Counted from the stretch's first letter, positions 1-7,038 are shown. The stretch is 7,489 nt of DNA from Clostridiaceae bacterium (GCA_012513545.1 JAAZCB010000827.1:1-7489); one strand, 5' to 3'. Translations and numbers: made by a program. The notes: generated by a model not told the origin, from the letters alone.

Positions 1-322
1 CAATCTTACCGCCTATTTCCACATAAATATTACCTGATGTTGTAATTACGGGATCGGGAACCACAAAATAGAGGTCATGCATGGAGTGATATGAAACTGC
101 AGCCTTCCAATTACCAACATATACGGTAATTTTTACAGGGTGGTCACTAAAATTATTACCTTTAATATGGACCGATGTTCCGGGTTTTCCGGATCTGGGC
201 TCAAATGAAATAATTTCGGGAATGCCTAAATCGGTCAGATGTGGCTGAAGTTTTCCATCCTTTTCACAAGCCACACAACTTATGAAAACGAATAATATAA
301 TCGGAATATAGCGATACTTCAT
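1..322 (-). CDS. IPT/TIG-domain lipoprotein, 3' part cut off by window edge
   Basis: The first 107 codons are visible; the gene runs off the left edge. The ATG at 322 follows the stop of the upstream gene by only 2 bp. The N-terminus (MKYRYIPIILFVFISCVACE) is a signal peptide with two candidate lipidation cysteines, C16 and C19. C19 is preferred because it is followed by Glu-Lys-Asp, as is common in Bacteroidota lipoproteins. From about residue 34 the sequence (GIPEIISFEPRSGKPGTSV, then IKGNNF) matches the start of an IPT/TIG immunoglobulin-like fold: the P-x-x-G-x-x-V-x-I-x-G-x-N-F pattern, ending near residue 105 in strand-like VEIGGKI. Such domains usually mediate adhesion or glycan and protein binding on the cell surface. 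It is the last visible gene of the five-gene operon; further repeats or an effector domain may follow outside the window. The fold is fairly clear; the function is unknown. Confidence 0.8.
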   Translation of the reverse strand, partial: MKYRYIPIILFVFISCVACEKDGKLQPHLTDLGIPEIISFEPRSGKPGTSVHIKGNNFSDHPVKITVYVGNWKAAVSYHSMHDLYFVVPDPVITTSGNIYVEIGGKI

Positions 323-324
323 AT

Positions 325-1464
325 TTAAAAGTTTATTCCCGTTAATAAAAAGTACTCCTCCTTATCCAATAATGTAGACTCCAAAAAGGCATAAGCTTTA
401 GCATATCGAAATTCAGCAAAGAAATTAATCCTGTGGCGGATATTAAACTGAAGTCCGGCTCCGGCAATATATCCACCATACTGATCTGCAAGTAAAGAAA
501 ACCTATAGAGATTTTCAGATACAATTACCTTATTTTGCATAACATCCTCCAGTACAAGAGTTTCCTCTTTTAGCAGAAATGAAATCTGGCCTCCCGCATT
601 CACATAAGGCAGTATTTTTGACGATGAAAGAGGTGCTGTATATCTGAACATCAGGGGAATGTTAAAACAACTGGTATTGATTACCATCCAATACTGGTTA
701 ATTTTGTAACGGTAGTAATCAAAATTATTACGTACATACTGAATTTCAGGATGGAATGATAATCCCTTTTTACCAATAGGATAATCTATAAACAGACTTA
801 TTGTTAAACTGCCATCTGTTTCTATCTCACTGTCTCTGAGGAATTCCTGGTCAACGAGATACGGGATCAGGAGGCTTGTGTTGACATAACCAAACATTAT
901 ACCATATTTTCTATATGGGAATTCCTTTAATTTACATGTATTATAAGCGTCTACAAAAGAAGCCAGTGATTTCTGTTCATAGATGATCAGATTTAAAGGT
1001 TCCCGAAGTAAATCACAGTCATTGGTGAGTTTACCCAATGTCTTCCTATAATCTGATTCCTTATTGTGTTTTCCGCCTCTGATTAAAGGAATGAGTTGAC
1101 CACTGTCTTTTTCCAGATAAAATGTTTTATAATTCAATCCTTTATAAAAATACAATTTAGTTTTTCCATCTACCAGGCGTTCAAGAAATACACGTCTGAT
1201 TGTATTTTCTACCTGAATATCCCACGCCAGAAAAACACGTCCATCCTTAAACCCATATTCTTTAACTTCATAGGGAGTATATTCAGTAATTATGCTTTCG
1301 CCGGATCTTACCCTGCAAAATCTTGCATTTTGGGTTTGTCCGCCGTCGACCAGTTGAGCTCCGGTGTTGAATGATGTATAAGTATAATAATAGTCTTTCT
1401 GTGCATTAATACTATAGGGCATCATGCACAATATGAAAAGTATACAGAGCACCGTTTTTCTCAT
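325..1464 (-). CDS. Exported protein with novel N-terminal domain and C-terminal outer-membrane beta-barrel
   Basis: The protein has 379 residues. The signal peptide spans residues 1-21, with likely cleavage after Ile-Asn-Ala, before Gln22. Residues 23-180 form a domain I cannot name. It has a strand-rich stretch containing KLYFYKGLNYKTFYLEKDSG (103-122), then a helical-looking segment with YRKTLGKLTNDC. This layout recurs in Bacteroidota envelope proteins and may be a periplasmic or surface module. From about residue 187 to the end, alternating aromatic/polar strands with turns (IPLMFRY 269-275, LPYVNAGGQISF 285-296, GYIAGAGLQFNI 331-342, NFFAEFRYAKAY 347-358) and a final Phe (GINF) are typical of an 8- to 10-strand OmpA/PorT-like barrel (OMP_b-brl family). 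It probably sits in the outer membrane. It lies 20 bp after the WD40 gene and 2 bp before the TIG lipoprotein gene, so the products may form one complex. Barrel assignment is fairly sure; role is unknown. Confidence 0.82.
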   Translation of the reverse strand: MRKTVLCILFILCMMPYSINAQKDYYYTYTSFNTGAQLVDGGQTQNARFCRVRSGESIITEYTPYEVKEYGFKDGRVFLAWDIQVENTIRRVFLERLVDGKTKLYFYKGLNYKTFYLEKDSGQLIPLIRGGKHNKESDYRKTLGKLTNDCDLLREPLNLIIYEQKSLASFVDAYNTCKLKEFPYRKYGIMFGYVNTSLLIPYLVDQEFLRDSEIETDGSLTISLFIDYPIGKKGLSFHPEIQYVRNNFDYYRYKINQYWMVINTSCFNIPLMFRYTAPLSSSKILPYVNAGGQISFLLKEETLVLEDVMQNKVIVSENLYRFSLLADQYGGYIAGAGLQFNIRHRINFFAEFRYAKAYAFLESTLLDKEEYFLLTGINF

Positions 1465-1484
1465 GATAAAACTATTTATAGAAA

Positions 1485-2513
1485 TTAATAATCCAGGGAA
1501 GGCATTTTTCCCACTACAATATTTCTTTTTTCAGAACGTATCTCAGAAAACGGCTGGAATTTTATCTTATCCGCTTCAAGCATGACTACACCTTTCCCTC
1601 TGGTAGCCAATGCAATTTTTAAGCGATCTCCTTCATTAGGCTTAAATAATACCCTGTTTACATGAACTCCCATTTTTGCAGTATGCCTGCTATATTTTGT
1701 AAATATCAGTGCTTTTCCATTAACGCCACCGGTAACATAAGTGTCATTTCCATGACTGAAATCAATACTTATAATCCATTCAAAACCAATCCTTTTAGTC
1801 TTTTGCTTTTGTATGTTGTTAATATCCGAAACATCCCAGAAGATAACCTTTGCATCATCTCCGCAAGATGCTAGTTTCAGGCCGTTTGCATTAAATGAAA
1901 TATCTCTTACCCAATTGCGGTGCCCTTCAAGATGAGATATTAATTTCCGGGTTTCAACATCATAGATATTAATCATCTTGTCGGCACTTGAAGAAACAAT
2001 TAATTTACCATCAGGACTAAAAGCCACGGATGTAATTATATCAATATGGTCAGTAAATTCATAAGTCACCTCATTTTTCCTCAAATCATAAAGAAAAACC
2101 TTATTATCGGTGCCACCTGAGGCTAAGTATTTCTGATCCGGAGATATTTTAACAGATGTGATTATTCCTTTTTGATATGTAAGCGAATTTAGTATTTTGC
2201 CACTTATAAAATCCCAAATGACTATTGTACTGTCTTTCCCTCCGCTTACCAATAGTGTGCTGTCTTTTGAAATATCGATTGTTAAAATCTGACCTGTATG
2301 TCCATTTTTAAACTCATTCAACAATAATTCAGAAATTGTTGAATACGTTTTGATTGTATTATTGTCGGCTATTCCAATCGCTCCTCCTTTATCCGTAAAA
2401 CAGATATCATAAATTATTTTATTATCTGTTTTAAAATGAACTCCATCTGTATTTTGTGAAAATACAATTGAAAAATTGAATAATAATGCAAGGATAAATA
2501 TGGTTTTGCCCAT
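1485..2513 (-). CDS. Exported WD40-repeat beta-propeller protein
   Basis: The protein has 342 residues. The N-terminus (MGKTIFILALLFNFSIVFSQ) is a Sec signal peptide with likely cleavage before Gln20; there is no lipobox. WD40 repeats are plain in the middle. Four end in the Trp-Asp type signature: IWD (99-101), LYD (141-143), IYD (183-185) and FWD (225-227). Each is preceded by a conserved Ser/Ala-Ser-Gly-Gly-x-Asp-like strand, and several by His-Asp-type turns (GHTGQ 71-75, GHRNW 197-201). Degenerate repeats lie before (27-65) and after (244-312), enough for a closed seven-blade propeller. The last 30 residues (SEIRSEKRNIVVGKMPSLDY at 323-342) form a basic tail without propeller character. 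WD40 proteins are scaffolds, so this one probably acts as a periplasmic or envelope assembly platform for its operon partners. Gaps to neighbouring genes are 10 and 20 bp. Fold is certain; the partner is unknown. Confidence 0.92.
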   Translation of the reverse strand: MGKTIFILALLFNFSIVFSQNTDGVHFKTDNKIIYDICFTDKGGAIGIADNNTIKTYSTISELLLNEFKNGHTGQILTIDISKDSTLLVSGGKDSTIVIWDFISGKILNSLTYQKGIITSVKISPDQKYLASGGTDNKVFLYDLRKNEVTYEFTDHIDIITSVAFSPDGKLIVSSSADKMINIYDVETRKLISHLEGHRNWVRDISFNANGLKLASCGDDAKVIFWDVSDINNIQKQKTKRIGFEWIISIDFSHGNDTYVTGGVNGKALIFTKYSRHTAKMGVHVNRVLFKPNEGDRLKIALATRGKGVVMLEADKIKFQPFSEIRSEKRNIVVGKMPSLDY

Positions 2514-2523
2514 AGCTATAACA

Positions 2524-3225
2524 TTAAAAAAGCTGTTTAATTTTTCTTAATCTTAAAATAGCCCCCAGACTTAAGCAGGAACTTGAAAAATGTTTGTCGG
2601 CATACAATTTTGACTTAATCCAATTACGGCTGTAAGAGTAGGAAAAATACACATTAACATTTTGATTAATTGCCAATTCTATTCCTGAATCGCGTTTAAA
2701 CCCGTAAAAAAGATCGAAGCTGTTCATGGGTTGTGAAATAATACTGTTTCCGGATTGTATGTCAAATATTGGATTTGATAATGTGAGTTTTGATAGTCCA
2801 ATGCCCGGAGCAATTTCAAAAAACAACCTGAACCTATTAAAAACACCTTTCCCGGTTAATTTTGAATGTATTTGAATGGTGGGGGATAAAGAATGCAGTA
2901 TTACTTTAGAACCATTATATTCCGGTGAGTCAGGAGATTTCCAACCAATGCCCTTAAGATGCGTGAAAGTAACACCAAAACCGAAAAATTGAATAGGATG
3001 ATTGTACAGAATTTTCAGAGAAATTCCGTTTAAGCTTTTTAAATTGGGATACAATGAGGGGTAAATGAAATTATTCTCATTAATTGATCCGTTTCCGTAA
3101 AATCTGCCCCTTTCATATCCGCCATATAAATTGATTTTATTGTCAATTATTTGCGCGCGGCAATTTAAAGATACGGTAATGAAAATTGTAAGCAGAAAAA
3201 TAATGAATAAAACACTATTTCTCAT
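2524..3225 (-). CDS. Small outer-membrane beta-barrel protein
   Basis: The protein has 233 residues. The signal peptide ends at Cys-Arg-Ala, with cleavage before Gln25. The mature part is almost entirely amphipathic strands: INLYGGYERGRFYG (31-44), GISLKILYNHPIQFFGFGVTF (from 68), RFRLFFEIAPGIGLSKLTL (131-149), SFDLFYGFKR (169-178) and VNVYFSYSYS (190-199). It ends LGAILRLRKIKQLF with a terminal Phe, the barrel-assembly signal expected of outer-membrane proteins. Size and strand count suggest an 8-strand barrel of the OmpA/OmpW/PorT-like type; the exact family cannot be fixed by eye. The start codon overlaps the end of the upstream lipoprotein gene by 11 bp, which implies translational coupling. 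No catalytic motif is seen. A role as a membrane anchor or pore for the operon's propeller proteins is an inference. Confidence 0.82.
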   Translation of the reverse strand: MRNSVLFIIFLLTIFITVSLNCRAQIIDNKINLYGGYERGRFYGNGSINENNFIYPSLYPNLKSLNGISLKILYNHPIQFFGFGVTFTHLKGIGWKSPDSPEYNGSKVILHSLSPTIQIHSKLTGKGVFNRFRLFFEIAPGIGLSKLTLSNPIFDIQSGNSIISQPMNSFDLFYGFKRDSGIELAINQNVNVYFSYSYSRNWIKSKLYADKHFSSSCLSLGAILRLRKIKQLF

Positions 3226-4384
3226 ATTCCCATACGTTTAAATAATTTATATAAACATTCAATACATAAATTTTATGTCCGATTGTAAACACACTGGCAG
3301 AACGTAATTCCCCGTATGAAAGTATTAAACAAGCCATCCTCTCCCAGATATCAAATATTGGATTGTATTCATATAAATATTTATTGTAAAAGCAATATCC
3401 TTTGCTTATCGTATTTGCATAGTCAATATAAACATGTTGGTTAAATGGCGAATTTACTTTTTGTATCCATTGATTATTTTCCGGATCATAACTCCAGAAT
3501 TCACCTTTGCCAGTAATCCCGAAATAAATAGTATTATTAATGTAAAATGAGTAGGAATCATAACCGAAACCTCCGGGAAATGTAGAAACCTGCTGCCAGG
3601 TATCACCGGGTATATTGTATTTCCAGAATTCTTTTTCCTGTGCCGAACCAACATAAATATTATCATCAATCAGACAGCCGGAAGCTCCACGCAAAATCTT
3701 ATTATCATTCAGTACAGATAATTTATTGAAGGATAATGCATGGCGATCAAACTGATAAAAGGCATTCTTTGAGAAAACATAAGCATTTTCATTGTACACA
3801 ATGCTGAAATCAAGATCAGGAAATCGGAAACTGGTTAAAGTAACAAATTCGCAAGTGTTGGCAATATGGCTGTAACAATATAATTTCCCGTCATTCAAAA
3901 CAATAAATGTAGAATCATTGATAGTGAAATTCTCGTCAATCCTATTCCATTTGTCTGCCCAATAAGCAGTAAAAACATTATGATAAATATTAGACCATCT
4001 TCCCAAACTGACATCCTTGTCTAAACTTTTAAAGGTTACCTCTCTGCCGTATGTTATTGATGATTCTGTTTGAATATAAGCACGCACATAATATATCCTT
4101 CCGGGCAGCAGTTTCTCATTTGTGTTCAGTTCATAAACGCCATCTGAAATTTCTTTATTCTTGACTTTTATTCCATTGTTATTATTGGGATATAAACTCC
4201 AAATAAATCCGGATTCCAAAATTGCAAATTTACCCGGATTAGTAACTTTTGCTGTAAAGGTTGCACTTGAATCCGTGATATTAATAACACTTCCTGTCAA
4301 AACTAATGGATAATCATATGCACTCTCATTATTACAGGAAATCGTTGTTATCAATAATAGTAAAATCCAATTCAGTTTACGCAT
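3215..4384 (-). CDS. Lipoprotein with FN3-like domain and kelch-like beta-propeller
   Basis: The protein has 389 residues from the ATG at 4384. An in-frame TTG at 4405 would add seven residues, but it places charged residues before the signal peptide, so the ATG is preferred. The N-terminus MRKLNWILLLLITTISCNNE carries a lipobox ending at Cys17, predicting a lipidated, membrane-anchored protein. Residues 27-121 form an FN3/Ig-like domain of a kind common in Bacteroidota, with hallmarks DSSATFTAKVTNPG (38-51), SGFIWS (58-63) and PGRIYYVRAY (94-103). Residues 122-389 look like a kelch-type propeller, with recurring aromatic-x-Tyr-(Asn/Asp)-Pro-x-x-x-x-Trp units: FWKYNIPGDTW (253-263), FWSYDPENNQW (296-306), LYEYNPIFDIW (337-347), and a closing VWEYEK. 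It is first in the five-gene operon and overlaps the next gene by 11 bp. Probable binding or scaffold protein; ligand is unknown. Confidence 0.87.
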   Translation of the reverse strand: MRKLNWILLLLITTISCNNESAYDYPLVLTGSVINITDSSATFTAKVTNPGKFAILESGFIWSLYPNNNNGIKVKNKEISDGVYELNTNEKLLPGRIYYVRAYIQTESSITYGREVTFKSLDKDVSLGRWSNIYHNVFTAYWADKWNRIDENFTINDSTFIVLNDGKLYCYSHIANTCEFVTLTSFRFPDLDFSIVYNENAYVFSKNAFYQFDRHALSFNKLSVLNDNKILRGASGCLIDDNIYVGSAQEKEFWKYNIPGDTWQQVSTFPGGFGYDSYSFYINNTIYFGITGKGEFWSYDPENNQWIQKVNSPFNQHVYIDYANTISKGYCFYNKYLYEYNPIFDIWERMACLILSYGELRSASVFTIGHKIYVLNVYINYLNVWEYEK

Positions 4385-4475
4385 AGCTGGTATTTCTTGT
4401 TTCAATTACTCTTCAACTTAAGATCAATATTCCCAATTACAGTACATGATGGATTTAAAGCGCTAACTTATCTTG

Positions 4476-4604
4476 TTATCTGCAAGTTATCAAAAAGAAA
4501 CAATATATGGTACCTGTTTCGTCACAAATAATTATTTCACCATCGCCGGGTATTTCATACCTGAATGCCATAGCGTCATTATAAACTCTGAAACAATTAT
4601 TCAG
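4476..4604 (-). pseudogene. Possible relic of a GH97 (SusB-like) glycosidase N-terminal domain
   Basis: This is a stop-to-stop reading frame of 42 sense codons without a start at its head. Its translation includes FRVYNDAMAFRYEIPGDGEI and then an IICDETGTIYCF segment. The pattern F-R-x-(Y/F)-(N/D)-D-G-(hydrophobic)-x-F-R-Y-E-(hydrophobic)-P, followed by a variable loop and a short Asp/Glu-rich strand, is familiar from the N-terminal beta-sandwich of GH97 alpha-glucosidases and alpha-galactosidases such as SusB. The usual Gly after Asn-Asp is Ala here. Nothing recognisable of the remaining roughly 600 residues is visible on either side, and in-frame stops bound it (TAG 4605-4607, TAA 4476-4478), so any such gene is long dead. 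The resemblance is from memory of the family, over about 30 residues; chance similarity is possible. Confidence 0.4.
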
Positions 4605-4637
4605 CTACCTATCTGTCTTTGCTTGGGCTAATCGTGG

Positions 4638-4662
4638 AAAAAGCCGCAGGGCTGCGGAAAAG
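4638..4662 (-). terminator. Rho-independent terminator-like hairpin after the acyl-CoA synthetase gene
   Basis: A perfect 6-bp inverted repeat (plus strand CCGCAG at 4644-4649 and CTGCGG at 4652-4657) gives a GC-rich stem. Physically it would close as five pairs with a four-base loop. Read on the minus strand it is followed by C and a run of five T (4642-4638), and an AAAAG/CTTTT pair can lengthen the stem with a bulge. It lies about 95 bp beyond the synthetase stop codon, where a terminator for that gene is expected. On the plus strand a shorter T run follows (4664-4667), so weak bidirectional action is possible. Confidence 0.6.
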
Positions 4663-4753
4663 CTTTTAAGGGTTATCAATATTATTGACCAGGAGCAGTG
4701 GTCGTTGATGTATTATATACAATATCAGAGATTTATACAAAACCCTGAAACGA

Positions 4754-6520
4754 TTATTTATTATACGCTGCATCAACCAACGCTTTATACCTTGAAAGTA
4801 TAACTGCTCTTTTGGGTTTAAGGGTTTGTGAAAGCATCCCGTTTTCAACCGACCATGTATCGGATGTATAGAAACTTTTCTTTATCATTTCATACTCGGA
4901 AAGAGTCTTATTGATCTTTGCCATTTCCTTATTCAGCATAGCAACAACATCCTTATTGCCAACCAGTTCTTCATCACTCTCCCCTGCATTTATATTGTTT
5001 TTTGCACACCATTCACGAAGCTCTTTCATGTTCGGGATTATTACTGCCGAAGCGAATTTCTGATGTTCCCCAAAAACAATACAATTATCAACAAAAGATG
5101 ATTCGCGTATTTTGTTTTCAATCATCTGCGGAGCTATATACTTCCCTGATGAAAGCTTGAATATCTCTTTCTTACGGTCGGTTATCATCAGGTATTTTCC
5201 ATCCTGCAGGTAACCGATATCTCCTGTATGAAGCCATCCTTCCTCATCAATTATTTCGCGTGTTGCCTTTTCATCTTTGTAGTAACCCTTCATTACATGC
5301 GGTCCGCGAACAAGTATTTCACCATCGTCGGCAATTTTCAGTTCCGTATTATCAAGTGGAGTGCCATTGGTGCCAAGAACATTGTCGGAGGGCTGATTAA
5401 CAGATATTACCGGAGATGTTTCAGTCATTCCGTAGCCCTGGTAGAGACGAAGTTTTGCAGCTGTGAATAAACGTATGATATTAGGGCGTATAGCAGCACC
5501 TCCGGTTACAACCCACATCTCTTTTCCTCCCAGATTATCACGCCATTTACTGTAAACAAGACGGTCGGCAAGCTGATGTTTTAAACGGTAAATATATCCG
5601 GTTCTTTTATTATTATAATTATTGGCAAAACACCATGCCCACCTGTAGATGATTCTTTTAATGCCTTTCAGGTTTCTCCCTGCCTCTTCCAGTTTTGAAT
5701 ACATTAGCTCAAGCACTCTTGGTACTGCACAAAATCCGTCGCCATGAAAGCTTGCCAGATCTCTTGCGACTGTTGAAATGTTCTCAGCATAATAAGTACT
5801 GATACCAAGCTGTTGAAATTCATAATTCATTGTTCTCTCATAAGTATGGCAGAGAGGAAGAAAGCTGAGCATTTTATGTTGTGGACCGGCTGTTTGCCTG
5901 ATTGCATGACCATAAGAATCGAATGTAAGATTCCTGTGTGTAAGCATTACTCCTTTCGATTTACCTGTCGTTCCTGAAGTATATATGATTGTTGCCACAT
6001 CATCAGGAGAGATTTCCTGCTTATTGCGTTCTATCACAGGATCGTTTTTCACACGGTTCTGTTTTCCCAGTTCAATTAAATCGTCGAAACAGAACCCCGA
6101 TCCGCAATCGTCTATTGTCATCACTTCAGCAGGATGATCCATCCTGGCTATAATCGGAAGAACTTTATTATACAGTGATTTGTTACCCAAAACAATAAGC
6201 TTTGTATCACTGTGATTGAAAACATGCAGGAATTCATCTTCACTGAGGGTAGAGTAAACCGGGACAAAAACAAGACGGGCAAGGGTGCACCCCATATCCA
6301 GGAAGTTCCATTCAGGACGGTTATTGCAAATGACAATCACCTTGTCTTCAGGCTGATATCCTTTCGTAATAAGTCCGCTGGCAACATTCCATGATGCTTC
6401 AACATACTCATCAACACTGACTTTTATCCACTTCCCTTCGGAATATTTTGCAAAAATATCATCCTTGGGAAATTTGGTCTTAAGAATATCAAGATAATCA
6501 AAGGTTCGTGTAGGTATCAT
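4754..6520 (-). CDS. Long-chain fatty acid--CoA ligase (AMP-forming, ANL superfamily)
   Basis: The protein has 588 residues, the normal length for bacterial FadD15-type long-chain acyl-CoA synthetases. It should activate free fatty acids with ATP to acyl-AMP and then acyl-CoA, at the cytoplasmic face of the membrane, feeding lipid synthesis or degradation. Adenylation motifs are in order: the P-loop YTSGTTGKSKG (180-190), the HTYERT segment (225-230) typical of long-chain enzymes, GGAAI (340-344), YGMTETSP (363-370), the ATP-ribose-binding Asp in GWLHTGDIG (428-436), the hinge DRKKEIFKLSSGKYIAP (448-464), and a C-terminal SQTLKPKR (564-571) containing the expected catalytic Lys region. It has no signal peptide. 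The start at 6520 (MIPTRTFDYL) fits the family N-terminus; no Shine-Dalgarno sequence is seen, as is usual in Bacteroidota. The gene appears to be monocistronic, with a hairpin downstream and a divergent gene upstream. Acyl chain-length preference cannot be read from the sequence. Confidence 0.95.
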   Translation of the reverse strand: MIPTRTFDYLDILKTKFPKDDIFAKYSEGKWIKVSVDEYVEASWNVASGLITKGYQPEDKVIVICNNRPEWNFLDMGCTLARLVFVPVYSTLSEDEFLHVFNHSDTKLIVLGNKSLYNKVLPIIARMDHPAEVMTIDDCGSGFCFDDLIELGKQNRVKNDPVIERNKQEISPDDVATIIYTSGTTGKSKGVMLTHRNLTFDSYGHAIRQTAGPQHKMLSFLPLCHTYERTMNYEFQQLGISTYYAENISTVARDLASFHGDGFCAVPRVLELMYSKLEEAGRNLKGIKRIIYRWAWCFANNYNNKRTGYIYRLKHQLADRLVYSKWRDNLGGKEMWVVTGGAAIRPNIIRLFTAAKLRLYQGYGMTETSPVISVNQPSDNVLGTNGTPLDNTELKIADDGEILVRGPHVMKGYYKDEKATREIIDEEGWLHTGDIGYLQDGKYLMITDRKKEIFKLSSGKYIAPQMIENKIRESSFVDNCIVFGEHQKFASAVIIPNMKELREWCAKNNINAGESDEELVGNKDVVAMLNKEMAKINKTLSEYEMIKKSFYTSDTWSVENGMLSQTLKPKRAVILSRYKALVDAAYNK

Positions 6521-6706
6521 GGTTAGGTTGATTGAAAAAATGTAAAAATAAGCAATTTTCAGTGGCCATGAACTTTATTATCATATTATCTCCGTTCAAA
6601 TTGTAGCCTGGCAAGGAATTGTCAATCATTTACATTATGAACTATTTTATTTCCAATCATCACTGCGCAGCTGCAAAATGATTTGTAAATATGCAGATAA
6701 CAGCTA

Positions 6707-6734
6707 TTGACATTTTATATAAGTCAAATATAAT
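6707..6734 (+). promoter_or_regulatory. Perfect sigma70-consensus-like element TTGACA-N16-TATAAT
   Basis: TTGACA at 6707-6712 and TATAAT at 6729-6734 match both canonical hexamers exactly, with a spacer of 16 bp. A transcript would begin near 6741 and head toward the small ORF at 6826 and the GATase-like gene at 7094. The primary sigma factor of Bacteroidota normally uses TTTG and TAnnTTTG instead, so this match may be a chance product of AT-rich DNA. The sequence match is certain; activity in the native host is an inference. Confidence 0.35.
6725..6732 (-). promoter_or_regulatory. Candidate Bacteroidetes -7 element (TAnnTTTG) for the acyl-CoA synthetase gene
   Basis: On the minus strand this reads TATATTTG, an exact match to the Bacteroidetes -7 consensus. 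It lies about 190 bp upstream of the synthetase start codon and would give a long leader. No TTTG is found at the expected distance (about 19-21 bp) further upstream, so only half of the promoter is supported. It overlaps the sigma70-like element on the opposite strand. Confidence 0.3.
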
Positions 6735-6825
6735 CCGACTTATTTTAACATTCTTATTGATATCTGTCATAATATTTATTTAACTTCGGTAGACTGATCA
6801 ACCTGCAGACTGATATATAACAGAT

Positions 6826-7038
6826 ATGAGATCTTCTGAAAAAAGTTTTATTCACCATTTTTTTCCTGTTCTTTTTGTTTCTATGATTTCCGGCTCCAAC
6901 AGATCTGCCGGGGCGAAAACGGAATCTGAAAAACAGAGCTGCATGGCTTTTTATCCGGGTTATTACATTAACAGGCCAATGGTGAATACACTACCGGTAT
7001 CGCATTTTTTAAGATGCAGTGAAACAATTTGTATATGA
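6826..7038 (+). pseudogene. Doubtful small ORF or decayed exported-protein gene
   Basis: An ATG-started frame of 70 codons is open here, but its product (MRSSEKSFIHHFFPVLFVSM onwards) has poor protein character and no recognised domain. In another frame, starting at 6830, the same DNA reads DLLKKVLFTIFFLFFLFL and then a TGA at 6884. That has the charged-then-hydrophobic layout of a signal peptide, but it has no ATG in frame. One reading is a small exported or lipoprotein gene broken by a frameshift; the other is plain noncoding DNA with a T-rich patch. It begins about 85 bp after the sigma70-like element. I do not recognise it, and no function is proposed. Confidence 0.2.

Larger units (their letters stand above)
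4385..4753. other. Intergenic region between acyl-CoA synthetase gene and envelope operon
   Basis: The flanking genes are both on the minus strand, so this gap holds the end of one transcription unit and the start of the next. It contains a terminator-like hairpin (4638-4662) and a relic-like stretch resembling a GH97 N-terminal domain (4476-4604). I find no exact Bacteroidetes promoter (TTTG, about 20 bp, TAnnTTTG) ahead of the operon start at 4384; the DNA just upstream is AT-rich with only weak partial matches. No intact gene was found. A 72-codon open frame on the plus strand (4585-4800) lacks a usable start and overlaps the synthetase gene in antisense. Confidence 0.6.

Noticed and set aside
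1096..1374. Plus-strand ORF of 92 codons opposite the barrel protein gene
   Set aside because: It is an antisense shadow of a gene with a clear signal peptide and barrel; no domain or start context of its own.
4385..4405. Extended start of the kelch-like lipoprotein at a TTG codon (4405), adding seven residues
   Set aside because: The ATG at 4384 gives a standard lipoprotein signal peptide starting MRK. The extension puts Lys and Glu in front of it and relies on a rare start codon.
4585..4800. Open frame of 72 codons on the plus strand, including AWANRGKSRRAAEKLL
   Set aside because: It has no start codon near its beginning, crosses the hairpin and the end of the synthetase gene in antisense, and shows no family I recognise.
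4666..4848. Minus-strand ORF of 60 codons overlapping the 3' end of the acyl-CoA synthetase gene
   Set aside because: It is a frame shadow of the synthetase gene, and its tail lies in noncoding DNA; no domain character.
6791..6814. Direct repeat AGACTGAT as a possible operator pair or attachment site
   Set aside because: There are only two 8-bp copies, with no dyad symmetry and no integrase or regulator gene nearby; this can arise by chance.
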